Part shown: piece by piece, positions 58,957 to 64,000 of the stretch
Numbering within the stretch: the stretch's first letter is position 1
Layout: each line of letters starts with the position of its first letter
Source: Bradysia coprophila
Lineage: Eukaryota; Arthropoda; Insecta; Diptera; Sciaridae
DNA length: 64,000 nt
Assembly: GCF_014529535.1 (NCBI RefSeq)
Contig: NC_050738.1
Coordinates: 5,312,140-5,376,139, forward strand
Reading direction: 5' to 3'
Program-made: the position numbers and the translations under genes
Notes under the pieces: generated by a model
What the model was told of the DNA's origin: nothing
Seen by the model: the letters and a program-made list of their open reading frames with translations, nothing else
Database searches by the model: none

Positions 58957-59634
58957 GTTTGAATTCCAATCTCATCACAATCTGTGACGAGGCCAACCCT
59001 CATTCATTTGAATAATAAAAAGAAGTCCAACCAAACAACAAAACGTTCTCTCTTATTATCAATTCCTGTTCGTTCTTATCTTTGTTACTCACTCATTGTT
59101 TGTTTGATGGCAGAACGATATCAATTTAATTAAAAGAAACGTCTTCGTATTATCACGTCCACAAAATTAATATTTGTATAGTGTATTTGCTGTGTCAAGC
59201 AAATATGCAATCGTATAAAGCCTTACCTTTTGCCTAATTATGTATTTGTTGTTTTACTTGGATGTGTTCTTGAATGATTTGTTTGTGCACTGCGAAATGT
59301 CAAAACAGCAGTGAGATATGAGTATGTATGTGTGTGTGTGTGTACAACGGTATGTATCTCTTTATTTTCGATGATTCATTCATTTTCTTCAAACTCTCTT
59401 TAAAATATCGGTGTGGAACATGGATGGAATGTACATTTCGTTCATGGGATAGTTGAGGATCTTCTAGTTTATTTTTTGTGTACGTTCGATTGATCTTGAT
59501 TGGCGTAGAGGAATTATTGAAGATGAAGACTTACGTCATTCTTTAGCCGGGCATTTTATAGACAATAACACTCTAATGTGAACATAGAACCAGACCTGTA
59601 TGTACCAGAAAATGAAGTTACGAAGCTAAAATCA
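58957..59634. other. Spacer after FNTA
   Basis: A TG microsatellite (59326-59341) is the only feature seen. Confidence 0.4.
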
Positions 59635-60053
59635 AGGCGGAGGTAATTCAGACGTGCGGCCTAGCACAATAGTTCGATGCTAATGACACCTTTTTTTAAA
59701 GAATGGTTGACTATGATTTACGTGTGTTTCTCAAAATCTTGTGCCTATCACAAAGCCGATGGCTCCAATGAACGTCAACACAAGGTATGGTCGAATGTCA
59801 AACTTTGTATGGAGCGGAGGACATAGCGATTTCATATAAACAAACTTACCTCTCATGGCACTTGAGTTTGTTTATATGAAATCGCTATGTTCTCCGGTTT
59901 GCAAGGACAGACCATACCTGGTTTGTACATTCATTGGATGGCTCAGGTTTCTAAGCAATTTTGTGATTTTAAAGAAAGGGAGATATGACGTTTATAGCAA
60001 ACTTTCGTGCCACTGCACATCTGATTCGGTTATGTATGGAATTACCTCCGCCC
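59635..60053. mobile_element. 420-bp foldback element
   Basis: Inner arms of 30 bases (CATAGCGATTTCATATAAAC and complement) pair perfectly around a 19-base loop at 59846-59864. Pairing continues through AGGTATGGTC / GACCATACC and CCAATGAACGT / ACATTCATTGG to the outer GGCGGAGGTAATTC / GAATTACCTCCGCC. The inner part is better preserved than the outer. Confidence 0.75.
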
Positions 60054-60778
60054 CTATAGTTACCTCGGCTAAAATTAAATAATAGGGAAATGATGTTTGA
60101 AAACTAAAGCTCAAATGCAATAGATTTTCGTAAATTTCTAACATTTACACCATTTACACTAATGTCAGCGATCTATTTTTTATGAACTAACTTCACTGCT
60201 ATGACATTTCATGGATATTATGTACCAGAGTGAAGTTATTTCACGTGAAAATAGTCCGCTCTGTTTGAATAATGAATTACTGACGAAAACTGACAGTCTC
60301 GAGGTGGCAGGAATCCACACGCCAAGCCAGTAGCTGCATAAATCTAAGACACAAAATGCGTCACAACAGCCAAAAACTATAGAATTTAGGGCTCCTACCA
60401 AATCAGGAGTTCAGCGCGAAACTAATGCACATCATAGGATCAAATTCCTTTTATAAATGGATTGGGACCTACTTTGTAATTTGTATGGACTGCTCGAAGG
60501 GTAGCGAGTAGTACGGTTCTGATTTGAACGACTTGGTTCTCGTTTGGTGATGGTGATTGCTACCTGATGTTACGAGTTACACATTCCGCAAGTATAAATC
60601 CGTTCGCAGTATTTTAAGTTAGCAACAAAATATAGGTGTCTCTGTCTCTTATCTGGTCGATTGGAGGCGAGTTGTCATAATTCGAATAATCATATGACAC
60701 GAGACTCGACTTTTCTCCCAAATTATTTGATGAATTGACTGTGGATGGAATTCTAGACGAGCAGGTTGTATAGACTTT
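60054..60778. other. Spacer before the EXD2 3' end
   Basis: No gene recognised. Confidence 0.4.
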
Positions 60779-60868
60779 CATAAATGCCAAACTTTATTTT
60801 TAAAATACAGCCGAGTAAAATTACTAAACGGAAAATATACCGACTCAGCTAACAAGACGTACGCAGAT

Positions 60869-61832
60869 TTACCTGTCACTCCTACCCAAATATTCAGAGC
60901 AAGCGTCGAAAACTCTTCGCAAACGGTTGGAATGCATCGTCGGATCAATTTTTTGCGCAAATACATTGAACAGTTCAATAGCAACCAGAGCATCAAGAGC
61001 CGCATACTCAATCTGTTTATCAGTCAACGCATATGCTTCCCAATCGCTGCATCGAACAGCGAATTCCTTTCCCAGAGGATGCCCGAGATATTTTTCCGAC
61101 AAAAAATCTAGACTTTTCTTAATACCTTCGCACTTGGCCACATCCGCCATGTAGCCCAACTCAAGTGTATATAATACCGATAGGCCATAATCTTGCGACA
61201 AATACTGTGCGTCACGCGTTATTCCTACTCCAACTTTCAAGATATCGTCATCCTTCAAGATGTCCTAGGTTATACGAAGCATCAAGAAAATATACTTCGA
61301 ACTGTATCAAAATCAATACCTTCAGTGGCGACGGAATTGTTTCCAAATCACACAATCGGATAAGGACGCATAAGCCACGATATGATGCCAATTGTAACAG
61401 TGCAATCTTTCGACGGCCACCAGTCTCCGACACCCACTCACAGTCGAAGCCAAGTACAGGATATTCGTTGCAATGCCTAATACAATTAATGGCCGAAAAA
61501 CCGTTACAACACTTGAATGGAAGGATGAAATTTATCAACACTTACGATTGCAGCAAATTTATTGCGTCACGACATTCATTTTGTGTTTCAGCGACGACAA
61601 TTTTGCAATTTAACGGGAATTGGTGATGGGTAGATCTGATTGGGAGAGGCCTTGCAGTAAGACTGTGCCGTGAACTTGTATGGGCGGCTTCATATTGAAC
61701 TGGGCCATCATCAGATCCGAAAACGGAATTAAACAGTTTGTAAGCACCGAATGCTACGGCAGCACCAGCTGCCACTCCCACAAGTGTTCTGGCGATGTCT
61801 TCACTTTCATTCGCTTGATTTCGACGAGCCAT
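60869..61832 (-). CDS. Exd2: EXD2-type 3'-5' exonuclease, short form
   Basis: A DEDDy-family 3'-5' exonuclease; EXD2 is anchored in the mitochondrial outer membrane and also linked to DNA end resection. Three exons, 61832-61546, 61476-61320 and 61264-60869, give 279 residues. Residues 16-38 form one membrane helix (TLVGVAAGAAVAFGAYKLF). Catalytic motifs are complete: Exo I FDCEW with Asp107 and Glu109, Exo II GITRDAQYL with Asp166, and Exo III Y235-AAL-D239. The protein stops soon after the exonuclease fold, whereas vertebrate EXD2 has a long C-terminal extension. The codon run ends GACAGGTAAAT, which also looks like a splice donor, but AATAAA on the minus strand at 60798-60793 follows within 80 bases, supporting the short form. 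It is divergent from the THAP gene, 587 bp between starts. Confidence 0.9.
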
Positions 61833-62419
61833 ATTTGGACGAACAAAAAACAATTGGCTCACCGCTTTAAATATAGACTGCCACGTACAAAGTGACTTGC
61901 AGTGGAAAATATTCAACACTTAACGAACAGAAAAAAGACGACGAATATCACGACTATTCAAATCAACTATGCCTTTCTCTCTCACTCAATCAATATCTTA
62001 TCACTGCCAAACGTAATCGCCAATAAATTGTTCGTTAAAATTCGATGATAAATTTTCTAACAGTTATAACCGGTCTACCCATATAGACAGCTCTCACTTG
62101 ACTGAATTAGCAAACTTTTAATCGAACAACGATCCACAAGATGATTATATTCAAAAATGAGGGGATTCACGGAATGGACTCTTGAGCGCACATGAGCCCC
62201 GTGTCAGCTCATTGTTCTCTTTTCGTATGCTTTCGACATACACACACACATACATATGCTACACGTGTTGCACTCGGAGCTAACGTCATAACGGACGACT
62301 TGACATTCAGCTTTGTTTATATGGTTTATATTTACGATTTTGTTATTCGAGTATACCACAACGATTGATCGTGAATTTTGGCTAGCCAAATTTTATCTAA
62401 ATTTTACGTAAACATTAAA
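61833..62419. promoter_or_regulatory. Shared upstream region of EXD2 and the THAP gene
   Basis: 587 bp between two divergent start codons, so both promoters lie here. A CA run (62238-62251) is present; no TATA box was recognised, as is usual for housekeeping promoters. Confidence 0.5.
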
Positions 62420-63166
62420 ATGGTTGTGCCGTGTGTTGTACGAGGATGCGAAACAGTGGGAACAAGTGGATTGCATCGTTTCCCGAAAGACAAATCGGCA
62501 GCGGAGAAGTGGATTTTTGCCATTAAGGCGCTCCATTTGGTTGACCGTCTAAATTCAAACAAATTATCAGGATCGTTCTACAAAGTTTGTAGAAAACATT
62601 TCGCGCAGTCCGACCTAATCGTAAATGGAAAAGGTCAGGTTATTGTGAAGCAGGGCTCCACACCAAGCCTATTCTTGCCAGCTGATTTCGATGTAAGTTA
62701 CATTGAATCACCATTTTTGTATGGCAAGTGGAACAACTTTCAATTCATTTCAGATTCCGTCCGATGTTCATCACATCCAACGATCGCCATCAAAGCCTGC
62801 GAATCCCGTCAAGCAGGGCTCCACACCAAGCCTATTTCGGCCAGCTGATATCGACGTAAGTTACATTGAATCACCATTTTTGTATGGCAAGTGGAACAAC
62901 TTTCAATTCATTTCAGATTCCGTCCGATGTTCATCACATCCAACGATCGTCATCAAAGCCTGCGAATCCCGTCAAGCGGTTGCAGCACCATCGTTCAGTA
63001 AGAATATTTCTTCGATTTTATTCAAAATCAAATCATGCAATGTAACGTTGTTGACATGTTCTAGAAAAAATCTACGGAACCGTTGGACAAGAACGAGGTG
63101 GAAATCGGAGTCGAGAGTGGCTGTATACCGAAAAGCACCAAACTGATGGTTCGTGGATATACTTGA
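62420..63166 (+). CDS. THAP-domain zinc-finger protein with duplicated exon
   Basis: Four exons, 62420-62692, 62754-62855, 62917-62997 and 63065-63166, give 185 residues. Residues 1-87 form a complete THAP C2CH finger: Cys5, Cys10, Cys57, His60, with conserved Pro22, Trp31 and the closing STPSLF (80-85) in place of AVPTIF. THAP domains bind DNA and are shared by P-element transposases and host regulators. No transposase region follows, so this is a small host-type protein. Exon 2 repeats the end of exon 1 (VKQGSTPSLFxPADxD) and its beginning recurs in exon 3 (IPSDVHHIQRS). Introns 1 and 2 are the same 61 bases, letter for letter. The frame stays open throughout. AATAAA is at 63217-63222. It lacks a coiled coil; its partners are unknown. 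Confidence 0.85.
62648..62973 (+). repeat. 163-bp tandem duplication of exon plus intron
   Basis: AAGCAGGGCTCCACACC begins at 62648 and 62811, 163 bases apart. The unit holds the end of one exon, a 61-base intron and the start of the next exon. Introns are identical and exon parts differ at only a few bases. Confidence 0.92.
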
Positions 63167-63222
63167 TTCCAACTACTGTGATGTACTGTGTCGTCCTGTG
63201 TTGTCCTATTATATGTAATAAA

Positions 63223-64000
63223 TGTTTTTGTACTATATGTGTTCGTTACGTATCATCCAATAAAACCCCAGACATGATGAGTGCACAGAAGTTACTCTTA
63301 GCCATGCGAATTTTCGCGAAAAGATTAGTCGTGTAACTAGCTCTATTTGAACCTATAGCTAGACTTACATCTTCATGGATTTTGTATTTAAGATGCAAGA
63401 GACGGTCGCCTACACATAGGGTTCATAAATACAATATTATTGGCGCTTATGTTCGTTTCCTCATCTAGCCCGAAGGCTAGTACAGGAACAGTGGGAGTTA
63501 TGCTGGATTTTCCTCAATCACACGCTGCAACGTTCAGTGCGTTCAACTTCACCCAGTCCTCAATGCCCTTACACATTGCGAGCAGTTACGGAATCGGAAC
63601 AAAGGGTTTGGGTCCACAGCAACTGGCCGCTGAGCTACCTGGGTTGTCGGCTCTCTCGTTGCCTTTCACTTGTGGGTGCCCTGGGACCCCAAGACCGCGT
63701 GATCTGATTATTCAGAACCAACAGGTCTAGATGGTCTCTGCATTCTTTCACAAGTTTGCAAGTAGTCATAGGCGAAATCGTCGACTAACTATCTAATCAG
63801 ATGATAACTAGCCTCCCTCGCGTGTCCCTATACCTAACCTAGTTTATCGGTTTTGGAACCGTCCGGAAACTTAATGCTGTCGCAAGCAGGCAAAGTGAGG
63901 GAGTTAGTCCAATCGTTTAAGTATCGTTACGCGTAGATACCGCTGTCATTCAACTACCTTATTTGTGAGCCTACTATCCCACATTGAAGTGTCGCGACGA
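63223..64000. other. Right-hand flank, GC-richer block of unknown nature
   Basis: From about 63460 the DNA is clearly GC-richer than the rest of the window, with a small hairpin CTAGCCCGAAGGCTAG at 63467. A 96-codon frame (63440-63730) shows no recognisable domain. It may be part of a repeat or gene continuing beyond the window. Confidence 0.35.

Noticed and set aside
62420-63166. P-element transposase remnant
   Set aside because: Only the THAP finger is present, with an intact short multi-exon frame and no transposase catalytic region.

Overview
The window looks like AT-rich nuclear DNA of an insect, most likely a lower dipteran (gnat or midge type). The evidence is the 60-75 bp GT-AG introns inside genes, single conserved animal housekeeping genes spaced by long intergenic DNA, a secreted DM9-repeat protein of the kind common in Diptera, and a dense load of small inverted-repeat elements. 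The species assignment is an inference. No bacterial operons, CRISPR arrays or rRNA genes were seen, and the only tRNA-like sequence is degenerate.

Layout. 0-10 kb: an intronless secreted DM9-repeat gene (611-1210, +), then repeat-rich intergenic DNA. 9.8-10.8 kb: a lysine/serine-rich putative nuclear protein (-) whose start codon sits alone on its first exon. 13.0-16.7 kb: a nine-exon heparan-alpha-glucosaminide N-acetyltransferase (HGSNAT, +). 17.7-20.4 kb: two intronless, head-to-head 3-hydroxyisobutyryl-CoA hydrolase (HIBCH) paralogues, both altered at the catalytic aspartate. 22.9-29.4 kb: TMEM214 (-), eight exons, with a possible internal alternative first exon. 31.9-32.3 kb: a compact two-exon TMEM230 gene (-). 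33-46.7 kb: mostly gene-poor, with tandem repeats, SINE-like sequences and a possible non-coding 5' exon. 46.8-51.5 kb: a five-exon FR47-type GNAT acyltransferase (+). 51.5-57.5 kb: gene-poor with many small inverted-repeat elements. 57.6-58.9 kb: farnesyl/geranylgeranyltransferase alpha subunit (FNTA, +). 60.9-61.8 kb: EXD2-type 3'-5' exonuclease (-), divergent from a THAP zinc-finger gene (62.4-63.2 kb, +) that carries a very recent 163 bp exon-plus-intron duplication.

The genes do not form one pathway. They are independent cellular functions: lysosomal heparan sulfate breakdown, valine catabolism, ER and secretory membrane proteins, protein prenylation, mitochondrial exonuclease and DNA binding. 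The unusual content is the HIBCH pair, the THAP microduplication, the isolated start codon, a 918 bp foldback element, and several repeat families present in many copies and both orientations. Exon coordinates were read by eye from splice consensus and reading phase; every multi-exon model closes in frame.
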